Under the pieces are notes generated by a model, which was given only the letters and a program-made list of their open reading frames with translations, ran no database searches and was not told the DNA's origin. Of a stretch of 64,000 nt of DNA, positions 47,512 through 55,049 are shown piece after piece. The translations under genes and the position numbers were made by a program. The DNA is from JBBIWA01 sp037439425 (GTDB lineage: Bacteria > Acidobacteriota > Blastocatellia > RBC074): positions 35,282-99,281 of the forward strand of contig JBBIWA010000012.1 of assembly GCA_037439425.1 (NCBI GenBank), in the 5' to 3' direction. The first letter of the stretch is position 1. Each line of letters starts with the position of its first letter.

Positions 47512-48927
47512 ATGATAGCTGCGAAGTTTCGAGGTTTGATGTGGCGGGGTATAGGAGTGAGTGTGCTGGCGCTTGGTGCTTTACTGCTATACTCGGCTCA
47601 CTCAAGTGCTGCCGGCACCAAAGGGGAAGTGACCTTTGCCAAGGATATCGCCCCCATCTTTCAGGATAAGTGTGTAGAGTGTCACCGGCCAGGGACGGCA
47701 GCGCCGATGTCGCTTATGACATATCAAGAGGCGCGCCCGTGGGCGAAAGCCATCAGGGAGCGTGTGATTACGCGGAATATGCCGCCGTGGCATATTGACA
47801 AGACGGTTGGCATCCAGCGCTTCCAGAATGATATGTCACTGACCGATGAGCAGATCAATACCATCGTCCGGTGGGTTGATTCCGGTGCGCCGCTCGGGGA
47901 CCCGAAGGACTTACCGCCGCCTAAACAGTGGCCTGATGAGCAGGGCTGGCTTCTGGCCAAACAGTTTGGCCAGCCGGACCTCGTCCTTAAGTCAGCAGAC
48001 TACACCATGCCAGCCAAAGGGCAGGACGTGTGGTTTAGACCGGTCACCGACGTGCCGCTGAGCGAGCCGCGCTGGGTGCGGGCCGTCGAGATACGGCCTG
48101 GGACCACGGCGGGGCGCAAGATTATGCATCACGTTCTGGCGCGCCTCATTCAGGATGAACCGGATCTACAGGGCAGACGCGCTGGCTCCGCCGGTGGCAG
48201 TGCTGCTGACTCTTCAAGCAGCGTGGCAGGGACTGGCCCTGGACTGCTGATGGAATGGGCTATCGGGAAGAATTACGATGTCTACCGTGAGAACACTGGT
48301 AAACTGTTGCTGCCGGGAGCGCGCATCGCCTGGGAGCTGCACCTTCACGCCGTCGGCGAGGAGATTCGAGATCACGCCGAGCTGGCCGTCTATCTCTATC
48401 CGAAGGGCGTGGTGCCTAAATACAGGACGCGCTTGACGCTCTTTGGGGCGACCTCCAATATCGGGAGCCGGCTTGACATCCCGCCCCATTCGATCGCTGT
48501 AACTCAGGGCTTTCACGTGCTGCCACGGCCGGCCCGGCTGGAGAACTTCCAGCCGCACATGCATCTACGTGGCAAGGCGATGGCCCTCCAGGCGATCTTG
48601 CCCGATGGTACCACTCGGGTGCTGAGCTACGTCAACAATTTCAACTTCAACTGGATGACCAACTACATCTATGCGGACGACGCGGCGCCGGTGCTGCCGA
48701 AGGGTACCGTCATCCACGTTATCGCCTGGCACGACAACACGGCTGCCAATAAATACAATCCTGATCCGGATCAATGGGTCGGATGGGGGGACCGTACGAT
48801 TGATGAAATGGCACACGCGTGGGTGAATGTGACCTACATCACCGAGGAAGACTATAAGGAATGGGCGGCAACCCAAAATAAATCAGACGGCCAGCTCACC
48901 TCCACCGCCCTCCGGCGACCGCAATAG
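47512..48927 (+). CDS. Exported c-type cytochrome with Cu-monooxygenase-like C-terminal domain
   Basis: 471 residues from the ATG at 47512 (AAAGGAGG). Signal anchor, then one heme site CVECHRPGTAAPM (about 62-74) in a small cytochrome domain that ends NMPPWHID. The remaining 300 residues resemble the copper type-II ascorbate-dependent monooxygenase C-terminal fold: IMHHVLARL, LHLHAVGEEI, and PHMHLRGKAM, with several His pairs that could bind copper. Acidobacteria often encode such proteins, with unproven substrates. It may pass electrons from exported oxidoreductases, or oxidise a substrate. A strong terminator follows. Confidence 0.85.
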   Translation: MIAAKFRGLMWRGIGVSVLALGALLLYSAHSSAAGTKGEVTFAKDIAPIFQDKCVECHRPGTAAPMSLMTYQEARPWAKAIRERVITRNMPPWHIDKTVGIQRFQNDMSLTDEQINTIVRWVDSGAPLGDPKDLPPPKQWPDEQGWLLAKQFGQPDLVLKSADYTMPAKGQDVWFRPVTDVPLSEPRWVRAVEIRPGTTAGRKIMHHVLARLIQDEPDLQGRRAGSAGGSAADSSSSVAGTGPGLLMEWAIGKNYDVYRENTGKLLLPGARIAWELHLHAVGEEIRDHAELAVYLYPKGVVPKYRTRLTLFGATSNIGSRLDIPPHSIAVTQGFHVLPRPARLENFQPHMHLRGKAMALQAILPDGTTRVLSYVNNFNFNWMTNYIYADDAAPVLPKGTVIHVIAWHDNTAANKYNPDPDQWVGWGDRTIDEMAHAWVNVTYITEEDYKEWAATQNKSDGQLTSTALRRPQ

Positions 48928-48958
48928 GCACACCTATAACTTGGAACCTGGCACAGTG

Positions 48959-49000
48959 ATGAGGAGCGACAGTCCTTCAAGACTGTTGCTCCTCATTTCT
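48959..49000 (+). terminator. Intrinsic terminator after the cytochrome gene
   Basis: ATGAGGAGCGACAGTC pairs with GACTGTTGCTCCTCAT (16 pairs with one G.U) around a CTTCAA loop and is followed by TTCT. It lies about 30 bp past the stop codon. Confidence 0.75.
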
Positions 49001-49009
49001 GGGTGCAAA

Positions 49010-49145
49010 GCGCAAGGATTCATCCTCAATTCGAATTACGAGTTTCGGCTTTCGAATTTGAATTAGGAATACTTCCTTTTTTCAATTCCGAGTTCGCAAT
49101 TTGCGAATTTGGGATTTGGAATTCCGAGTTCGCAGTTCGAGATTC
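49010..49145. repeat. AT-rich patch of GAATT/TTCGCAA motifs
   Basis: Repeated interlocking palindromic motifs such as TTCGAATT, TTTGCGAATTT and GGAATTCCGAG occur through this stretch. Similar patches lie at 36785-36815 and 43818-43875. No coding content. Confidence 0.45.
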
Positions 49146-49162
49146 AATAGGAGGCTACTCAG

Positions 49163-50038
49163 ATGCAAGCGCAACGGCTGATAGTTTTAGCTCTCTCTAT
49201 CTTGCTCGCAAGCTGGGCGCTTGGGAGCGGGCAGCAATTGCCTCTGGAACCGCCACGCGAGTCAGGGCAGAGCATCACGGGCGCTTTTGAAGGGTGGTTT
49301 ACTAATCCGGATGGAAGCTATAGCCTTCTGCTCGGCTATTACAATCGGAATACGAAGCAGGTGCTCGATATTCCCATTGGGCCGAACAATCGGATTGAGC
49401 CTGGTGGGCCTGACCAAGGCCAGCCGACCCACTTTTTGACAGGCAGGCAGTGGGGTGTCTTCACCGTGACCGTGCCCAAGGATTTTGGAAACAAGAAGCT
49501 CACTTGGACGCTAGTGGCCAACGGCAAGACCACAGTAATTCCGATGAGCCTGAATCCTCTATGGGAGGTTTCGCCTTTTATAGATGCGACCGGAAATGCC
49601 CCACCCTTCATCAGCTTTGAAGAGGGGAAACTGGGTATCCAGGGCCCACGTGGGAGCAGCACGGAACTCACGACCACATTGCCGAATCCGCTCACGCTGA
49701 CCGTCTGGGTTGCCGATGATGCCAGGGCACCTCAGATGCTCCCTGCGTCTTTCAGGGGCTCTCCGGTCACGGTCTCGTGGAGCAAGTTTCGCGGTCCGGG
49801 CACCGTGACGTTTGCCAATAGCAGACCTCCGGTGGAAAAGATAGAGAGTAATGTGAAGCCAGCTCCTGCTTTCAGCGGCAAGGCGACGACCACTGTCACC
49901 TTCAGCGAGCCTGGAGAGTATGTGTTGCGCGTGGTAGCCAACGATTTGTCCGGCGATGGTGGCCGCGGGTTCCAGTGCTGCTGGACGAATGCTCAGGTGA
50001 AAGTCTCTGTCAAGCCGGGGGCAACGAGCGGCCGATAA
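49163..50038 (+). CDS. Secreted protein of unknown function with a PKD-like C-terminal region
   Basis: 291 residues from the ATG at 49163 after AGGAGG. Signal peptide (LIVLALSILLASWALGSGQQ). The first half has GAFEGWFTNPDGSYSLLLGY, a recurrent feature of exported acidobacterial proteins. The second half is beta-rich with FSEPGEYVLRVVANDLSGDG, typical of PKD/immunoglobulin-like domains. No catalytic motif is seen. It follows the cytochrome gene on the same strand after a terminator, so it may be a separate transcript with a related exported role. Confidence 0.8.
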   Translation: MQAQRLIVLALSILLASWALGSGQQLPLEPPRESGQSITGAFEGWFTNPDGSYSLLLGYYNRNTKQVLDIPIGPNNRIEPGGPDQGQPTHFLTGRQWGVFTVTVPKDFGNKKLTWTLVANGKTTVIPMSLNPLWEVSPFIDATGNAPPFISFEEGKLGIQGPRGSSTELTTTLPNPLTLTVWVADDARAPQMLPASFRGSPVTVSWSKFRGPGTVTFANSRPPVEKIESNVKPAPAFSGKATTTVTFSEPGEYVLRVVANDLSGDGGRGFQCCWTNAQVKVSVKPGATSGR

Positions 50039-50089
50039 CAACTTGCGAAATGAGCTGCAGCTTCCTTGACTATCCTGCGCGCAGGGGTG

Positions 50090-50208
50090 CAGTTTTCAAA
50101 ACTCGGTTCGTGGTAGCGGTGACAGCATCCCATCAACTGCCGTTGGTGGGATGTGCAACTCCAGCCTACACTGCGTCACCATCCATCGGATACCCCTGAT
50201 TTCCATCC
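50090..50208 (+). repeat. Family D (MITE-like) partial copy
   Basis: Starts GGGTGCAGTTTTCAAAACTC and matches, as reverse complement, the right-hand half of the element at 63777-64000, including GTGGTAGCGGTGACAGCATC, a CCnTCAACTGCCGTTGGTGG palindrome and CACCATCCATCGGATACCCC. Only one terminal repeat is present, so the copy is truncated. The rest of 50039-50472 has no gene. Confidence 0.7.
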
Positions 50209-50472
50209 TAACTTTACCCACATTTTTTCGTTTTGAGCGAGTCAGACGGAAGATGTAATACATGGCGGTGAGGTCGCGCAGATGCTGGAACCCTTTCCAC
50301 AAGACCGTCACTCCTGGCTCACCTTCACCGGGGCGATCCAAGAAGCCCCCCAACCGGGCGATCCAGTGGACCGCTTGCCGGAGCGTCGGCACCTGCTGGG
50401 GCAGTGTTGCCCGTTTGATGGATACGGCATTGGCAAAGTTAGTTCATTTCCCGGCTCGTCGATAATTGCCAG

Positions 50473-51507
50473 TCAAAAGCCTCTGCCCTTGGTAGTGAGT
50501 TTGATTCGATAGATGGCTTTGTCGGCTGTGAGATAAAGCGTTGAACCATCATCACCCCAGGCACAATTGGCCGTCGGAACGCTCATCTCGATGCTACCAA
50601 GATGTCTCCCATCTGGCGCAAAAACGTGCAGCCCACCCGGACCGGTAGCAAACAGGTTTCCGTCCTGGTCCACCTTCATCCCGTCAGGCAAGCCCTTTTT
50701 GCCTTTCACCCACGGCGTCGCATCAAAAAACACACGCCCGTTGGCAATCGTCCCATCGTCTTTGACCTCGTAAGCCATCCAGATCGCGCGGTTCGGATCG
50801 GAGCTGGCCACGTAGAGCGTCTTCTCATCAGGAGAGAAAGCGATCCCATTAGGAGCTTTGATCTCTTTGGTGAGCAAGGTGAGCAGGCCATCTTTTGAGA
50901 GCCGGTAGACGCCGCAGAAATCCAACTCCCGGCGTGGATCCTCAAAGGTTTTGGGCAGCCCGTAAGGCGGATCGGTGAAATAAAGATCGCCATTCGATTT
51001 GAAGACCAGATCGTTCGGGCTGTTTAAGCGCTTGCCTTCGTAACGATCGGCGAGTGTGGTTTTGCTGCCGTCAGCTTCCAGCCGTGCCACGCGCCGATCA
51101 CCGTGCTCGCACAGCACCAGCCGGCCTTCAGTATCATACGCCAGGCCATTTGATCCAGGCTCGCGGCCTTCAAATGGGTCTTGGCCGGTGTAGCCGCTCG
51201 GTTTCAGGAAGAGGCTGGTGCCTTTGCCTTCCTGCCACCTGTAGACTGAATTGCTTGGAATATCTGAGAAGAGCAAGTAACCTTCTTTGCGGTTCCACAC
51301 CGGTCCTTCGACCCAGTTGTAGCCATCGGCGAGTTTTTCCAGCTTCGCCTCGCGCGGCACAAGTTGATCGAAGCGCGGATCGAGCCGCACAATCTGGCCA
51401 TTGGTGGCCAGGGTAGTCTCCGTCGGAGCCGACGAACACGAGGCAAGTTGAAGTGTCGCGCTCAGTAGCGTTGCCAATAACAATGTGGTTAGGCTTTGGG
51501 CCTTCAT
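50473..51507 (-). CDS. SMP-30/gluconolactonase-like lipoprotein
   Basis: 344 residues. A lipobox (LQLASC) follows the signal peptide. The SMP-30 propeller is recognised from WVEGPVWNRKEGYLLFSDIP, GSNGLAYDTEGRLVLCEHGD, LNSPNDLVFKSNGDLYFTDP and APNGIAFSPDEKTLYVASSD, with the metal-binding Glu/Asn/Asn/Asp in those segments (EGPVW, SPND, PNG, DGMKVD). It probably hydrolyses sugar lactones at the cell surface and could act on the lactone products of the quinoprotein dehydrogenase encoded at 38.3 kb. The ribosome-binding site is TAGGAG. Confidence 0.92.
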   Translation of the reverse strand: MKAQSLTTLLLATLLSATLQLASCSSAPTETTLATNGQIVRLDPRFDQLVPREAKLEKLADGYNWVEGPVWNRKEGYLLFSDIPSNSVYRWQEGKGTSLFLKPSGYTGQDPFEGREPGSNGLAYDTEGRLVLCEHGDRRVARLEADGSKTTLADRYEGKRLNSPNDLVFKSNGDLYFTDPPYGLPKTFEDPRRELDFCGVYRLSKDGLLTLLTKEIKAPNGIAFSPDEKTLYVASSDPNRAIWMAYEVKDDGTIANGRVFFDATPWVKGKKGLPDGMKVDQDGNLFATGPGGLHVFAPDGRHLGSIEMSVPTANCAWGDDGSTLYLTADKAIYRIKLTTKGRGF

Positions 51508-51727
51508 TTCTTGCTCCTACGAGGACGAAGATGAGCGCTCGGCCGCTGAGGATCACAAAGCGTGGCGCGAGTCGAAGGCCTGACCCACACGTGGCCGGTA
51601 GCTGAACGGGTAGTCGTCTGTCTGCATCGGATAGCCTTCACAGTCCACAAAATCGGTCATCAGTGCAACGTCGGCAGTGTGGGATACCATATAGATTGTC
51701 GGGCGAAGAGTCAAGCGACTCGTAGCA
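51508..51727. other. Spacer with a small minus-strand frame of uncertain status
   Basis: A minus-strand frame ending at 51553 would encode about 45 residues (from MVSHTADVALMTDFVDCEGY) but has no domain and no good ribosome-binding site. It could be the tail of a lost gene cut by the family B repeats at 51728. Confidence 0.3.
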
Positions 51728-51966
51728 CTTGGTCTCCTCTTCGGAAAATCTCTGGGAGCGCGCAGCATCTTGCGCTCCTAGAGCACGCTTGCGAGCGTGC
51801 GCTCGGGAAGATCTTCATCGCTTTCTGGGCATCGTCCGTGACGACATAAACAACTCCTCAGCTAATCCCTGGGAGCGCACGCATCCTTGCGTGCTTGGCT
51901 TCGACGAGCGAGCTATTGTCAGAAAGTGGCACGCTTGCAAGCGTGCGTACCCAGGTCTTCATCGCA
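51728..51966 (-). repeat. Family B repeat, two units next to the long inverted repeat
   Basis: On the minus strand two units end in CAGGGATTAGCTGAGGAG(T) and CAGAGATTTTCCGAAGAGGAG. They contain the palindromes GCACGCTTGCAAGCGTGC and GCACGCTTGCGAGCGTGC and the hairpin GCACGCAAGGATGCGTGC. One unit carries a GTCGTCACGGACGATG hairpin. Confidence 0.75.
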
Positions 51967-52592
51967 CGCTTCTGAGCTACTGATGCCGCGAGCTTGCCTC
52001 GTGGTAATTCACGTTGTCGGCTACCGTAGCCATCAGCGTGAGATTCCACAAGACTTGTTTCATGGCATCTTTAACTCGCCTAGCTCCCTGTAGCTACCAG
52101 CGTGAGATACCACAAGGCTTGTCTCGTGGCATCTTCAATGCTTGCCTAGATCCCTGTGGCCACCAGCGTGAGGTTCCACAAGACTTCTCTCGTGGCATCG
52201 GCATACAAAAACTTGGGTGATGACGAAGGCTCAAGCCCAGCCTATTCGGAAGGCTGCAACTCTTTCGCAGCTCCCCAAGGCAGTTGGGGGATGGTCCAAC
52301 TCTAGCCTCTCGGCTTGGTGAGCCCCCTCCTCAGCGGGGCAGGAAGCTAGGACCTGAACTATCCCCCAATGCCGCTTCAGGGGATTGGGCCCAAACTTTT
52401 CACCCTTATCCTGGCGCACATGGGCGGCCACCCTCTGGGCAGCGCTCAAATGTTGTTTGACCAGTCTGCGATAGCGCGCTTGTAAGCGCGCTAGTTCAGG
52501 AATTTTTATGATCATAGACTCTCTTGTACCACATCTTGACTTGTGTAGAAACTAGTGGCGTGCGTACCCAGGATTTTCCGCAGGAGTCATTC
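51967..52592. repeat. Long dispersed repeat, copy 2 (inverted relative to 4626-5256)
   Basis: Reverse complement of the 4.6-5.3 kb segment across about 626 bp, including three family C units (51980-52200), the middle 370 bp, and the family B junction at 52583-52592. In this copy a 94-codon minus frame (52515-52231; IKIPELARLQARYRRLVKQH) is open, whereas the left copy has it interrupted. No known domain is recognised. Confidence 0.85.
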
Positions 52593-52722
52593 AGCTCGCG
52601 CTGCGACGCGGGAGAGACGATCAAACCCTCACGAGCGCACGCTCGCGAGCGTGCAAGATTTTCAGCCCCAATGAGCACGCAAGGATGCGTGCGCTCCCAG
52701 GGATTTTCCGAAGAGGTCTATG
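52558..52722 (+). repeat. Family B repeat flanking the long inverted repeat
   Basis: From CGTACCCAGGATTTTCCGCA(GGAG) through a GCTCGCGCTGCGACGCGG segment, the GCACGCTCGCGAGCGTGC palindrome and GCACGCAAGGATGCGTGC to CCCAGGGATTTTCCGAAGAGG. Its end is not immediately followed by a called start codon. Confidence 0.75.
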
Positions 52723-52840
52723 TAGGATCGGTGAGTTGTTTCCTTCTCATCACAACAAGTCTGGTTATTAAATCGAGCTGCGCTGGTGAGAATGTGGTTT
52801 GCCGCCTTGTAGATGGCCTCCTGAATCTGGTATGGTTTCG

Positions 52841-52955
52841 GTTTAAGGGGATGAATGCCAACAGTGGGAGCCGAAGCAGAATGATACAGGCCGGTCCGCC
52901 CGATGCACGGCTGCGTTTAAGGGGATGAATGCCAACAGTGGGAGCCGAAGCGCCA
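52841..52955 (+). repeat. 74-bp tandem duplication in the leader of the VWFA gene
   Basis: A 37-bp block starting GTTTAAGGGGATGAATGCCA occurs at 52841 and 52915. The first copy opens a 25-codon ORF (52851-52928) whose TGA overlaps the second ATG (ATGA at 52925). The second ATG is in frame with the VWFA protein, so the leader may allow coupled or dual starts. Confidence 0.65.
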
Positions 52956-54232
52956 TGCGAAGTATTAAATTGATCAGTGGGTTGATGGTTCCCCTCATCA
53001 TCATTCCTGGATTCAGCGCCACGGCTCAATCGCCGCCGCGCGCGCTGCAGCGTGGTGAGGCGATAAAGCTGCCTGAGGAGCAGCAGGCCACCGAAGCCAT
53101 CAGAGAAGCCATCAGAATTGATACGACCCTGGTGACTGTACCCGTCATCGCCAGCACCCGCAATGATGTTTACGTCCATGACTTGCGACAAGCTGAATTC
53201 TCTCTCTACGAAGATGGCGTTAAACAAGAGATTGTCTTCTTCGCCACTATTAAAACGCCTTTCCATGTCGTGCTTATGCTTGACACCAGCGCCAGCACAC
53301 AGGAGAAACTCAAACACATACAACGCGCGGCCGTAGCCTTCATCAATCAATTGCAGATGGCTGACCGCGTCAAAATTATCTCCTTTGATGACGAGGTGCG
53401 CCAGCTGAGCGATTTTACGAACGATCGCGCCGAACTGCGCCGAGCGATTGAAGCGATACGTCCAGGGCAGGGAACCAGGCTCTACGATGCGGTGCGGCTG
53501 GCAATGGCTGATCTGGCGCAAGTGAAAGGGCGCAAGGCGATCGTCCTGTTTACTGACGGCGTGGATTGGTATAGCAACGACGCTACTTACGATAGCAATC
53601 TCCGGGAGATAGAAGAATCGGGCATTATCGTCTATCCGATTCGCTATGACACGCGCGCCGAGACTGAGCGTATAATGCGCCAGCAACGAGCTTCAGGGGA
53701 GGAGGTGAACCTCGGCGTTATTTGGGACGGCCCGCCCCAAACACCGCCGACGGTGCCGAGCCCATCCCCTGGTGGGCGCATCGGCGGTCAGCGCGATCCT
53801 TACAACCTGCCCATTCCACCGATCATTATCACGCGCGCGCCTTCTGATCGCTATCCGGGCGGCGGCCGCTATCCTGATGATCGGTTCCCGGATAGCCGCA
53901 CTCCTGATGCGCGCCATCCGGACCCGCGCTCTCCTGGACGGCGTGAAGATTCCATTACGATCGAACTTGACAGCCTGTATCGGACGGCGGATCGCTACCT
54001 GGAGGAGTTGGCTCTCAAGTCGGGTGGCAAATTACACCGCGCTGATACGCTCATTTCGTTGCCCGATGCTTTCAAGCAGATCGCTGAAGAACTGCGCAAT
54101 CAATATTCTCTCGGCTACTATCCCACAAACAGCAAACGCGATGGCCGCTATCGCAAGATCCAGGTGCGCGTCAGCCGTAAAGGAGTGGTCATCCGCGCGC
54201 GCCCTGGCTACCGCGCGCCCGCCGAAAAATAA
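52955..54232 (+). CDS. Secreted VWFA-related domain protein (acidobacterial type)
   Basis: 425 residues from the ATG at 52955, the start that places the signal peptide (LISGLMVPLIIIPGFSATAQ) at the N-terminus; an in-frame ATG at 52925 adds 10 residues. The VWFA-related domain is intact: DLRQAEFSLYEDGVKQEI, the MIDAS motif VVLMLDTSASTQEKLKHIQR, then RLYDAVRLAMADL and KGRKAIVLFTDGVD. A Pro/Arg/Asp-rich insertion (about 265-335; DRYPGGGRYPDDRFPDSRTP) interrupts the C-terminal half, and the family end EELRNQYSLGYYPTN follows. It probably mediates metal-dependent adhesion or assembly at the cell surface. Confidence 0.9.
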   Translation: MRSIKLISGLMVPLIIIPGFSATAQSPPRALQRGEAIKLPEEQQATEAIREAIRIDTTLVTVPVIASTRNDVYVHDLRQAEFSLYEDGVKQEIVFFATIKTPFHVVLMLDTSASTQEKLKHIQRAAVAFINQLQMADRVKIISFDDEVRQLSDFTNDRAELRRAIEAIRPGQGTRLYDAVRLAMADLAQVKGRKAIVLFTDGVDWYSNDATYDSNLREIEESGIIVYPIRYDTRAETERIMRQQRASGEEVNLGVIWDGPPQTPPTVPSPSPGGRIGGQRDPYNLPIPPIIITRAPSDRYPGGGRYPDDRFPDSRTPDARHPDPRSPGRREDSITIELDSLYRTADRYLEELALKSGGKLHRADTLISLPDAFKQIAEELRNQYSLGYYPTNSKRDGRYRKIQVRVSRKGVVIRARPGYRAPAEK

Positions 54233-54239
54233 GGGGCAA

Positions 54240-54335
54240 ATGTGGAGTGAAGAAGAACGAGAAATTCTCCAGATTCTTGACGGGTTGGTCAGGCAGCCGT
54301 CTGCCATCGCCACACAAGATCGCAGCGCGAGTTGA
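54240..54335 (+). CDS. Possible 31-residue small protein
   Basis: ATG at 54240, 8 bp after the VWFA stop and preceded closely by AAGGGGC, encodes MWSEEEREILQILDGLVRQP and 11 more residues. It is acidic then basic, with no known domain. It could be a real small cytosolic protein coupled to the VWFA gene or a chance frame. Confidence 0.3.
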   Translation: MWSEEEREILQILDGLVRQPSAIATQDRSAS

Positions 54336-54436
54336 AGACAAACTGAGATGCGATTTATTGGCTGCCGCTTAGGTCGAAGATGAGACCCTGAACGGGTCTA
54401 GCGAGAGCCACTCCATTTCTAAGTGAGGAGGTTACC

Positions 54437-54874
54437 TTGCCAGAAGCTCCCCAAAGTTACGCGACTCATGTCAGAAGGCATCCTCTTTATCACTATTTCG
54501 TGGCGCCTGTGATGTTGCTCAATTTCATCTGGGCCCTGCTCCTCTTCCTTCGCTCTCCGGGATGGGATCAGGGTAGATGGGTGATTGTCTCTTTCGCGCT
54601 GGTAGCAGCAGTCTATCTGATCAGAACTTATTCGTTGAAAGTGCAAGACCGCGTCATCCGGCTGGAAGAGCAATTACGCTACCAGCGGCTTCTGCCCGCG
54701 GATTTGGCCGGGCAAGCTGGGGCGCTTCCTCTCCGCCAGATCATCGCCCTGCGCTTTGCTTCGGATGCAGAATTGCCAGAGCTGGTCCAGCAGGTGCTGG
54801 AAGGCAAGCTTTCCAAGCCTGATGAGATTAAGCGAGCCATCAAGAACTGGCGCGCTGATATGCTGCGAGTTTAA
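54437..54874 (+). CDS. DUF6526-family membrane protein
   Basis: 145 residues starting with TTG at 54437, preceded by GAGGAGG. The family pattern is PQSYATHVRRHPLYHYFVAP, two membrane helices (about 25-45 and 52-72), then a cytosolic tail with QDRVIRLEEQLRYQRLLP and IALRFASDAELPELV. Function is unknown. It stands between the VWFA protein and a family B repeat that leads the nuclease-translocase gene. Confidence 0.85.
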   Translation: MPEAPQSYATHVRRHPLYHYFVAPVMLLNFIWALLLFLRSPGWDQGRWVIVSFALVAAVYLIRTYSLKVQDRVIRLEEQLRYQRLLPADLAGQAGALPLRQIIALRFASDAELPELVQQVLEGKLSKPDEIKRAIKNWRADMLRV

Positions 54875-54892
54875 GAGGAGGGCTTCATTTTC

Positions 54893-55043
54893 CGAGGAGT
54901 CTTTCATGTCGCGTGGCGACGCCCAGAGAAATGATGAAAACCTGGGTACGCATGCTTCTAACGTGCTCGCTTTGCGATAACGGCTCGCCTAACAGGAGGC
55001 TGCACGCCGGAGGCAGGTCTGCCCAGGATTTTCCGCAGGAGGT
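54893..55043 (+). repeat. Family B repeat upstream of the nuclease-FtsK gene
   Basis: Starts GAGGAGTCTTTCATGTCGCG around a GTCGCGTGGCGAC hairpin, continues GAAAACCTGGGTACGCATGC and ends CCCAGGATTTTCCGCAGGAGG, which is the ribosome-binding site of the gene at 55050. Internal hairpins are more decayed than in other copies. Confidence 0.75.
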
Positions 55044-55049
55044 CGTGAG

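Noticed and set aside
52718..53686. 322-codon minus-strand ORF
   Set aside because: It overlaps the VWFA gene and the repeats, has no recognisable domain and looks like a shadow frame.
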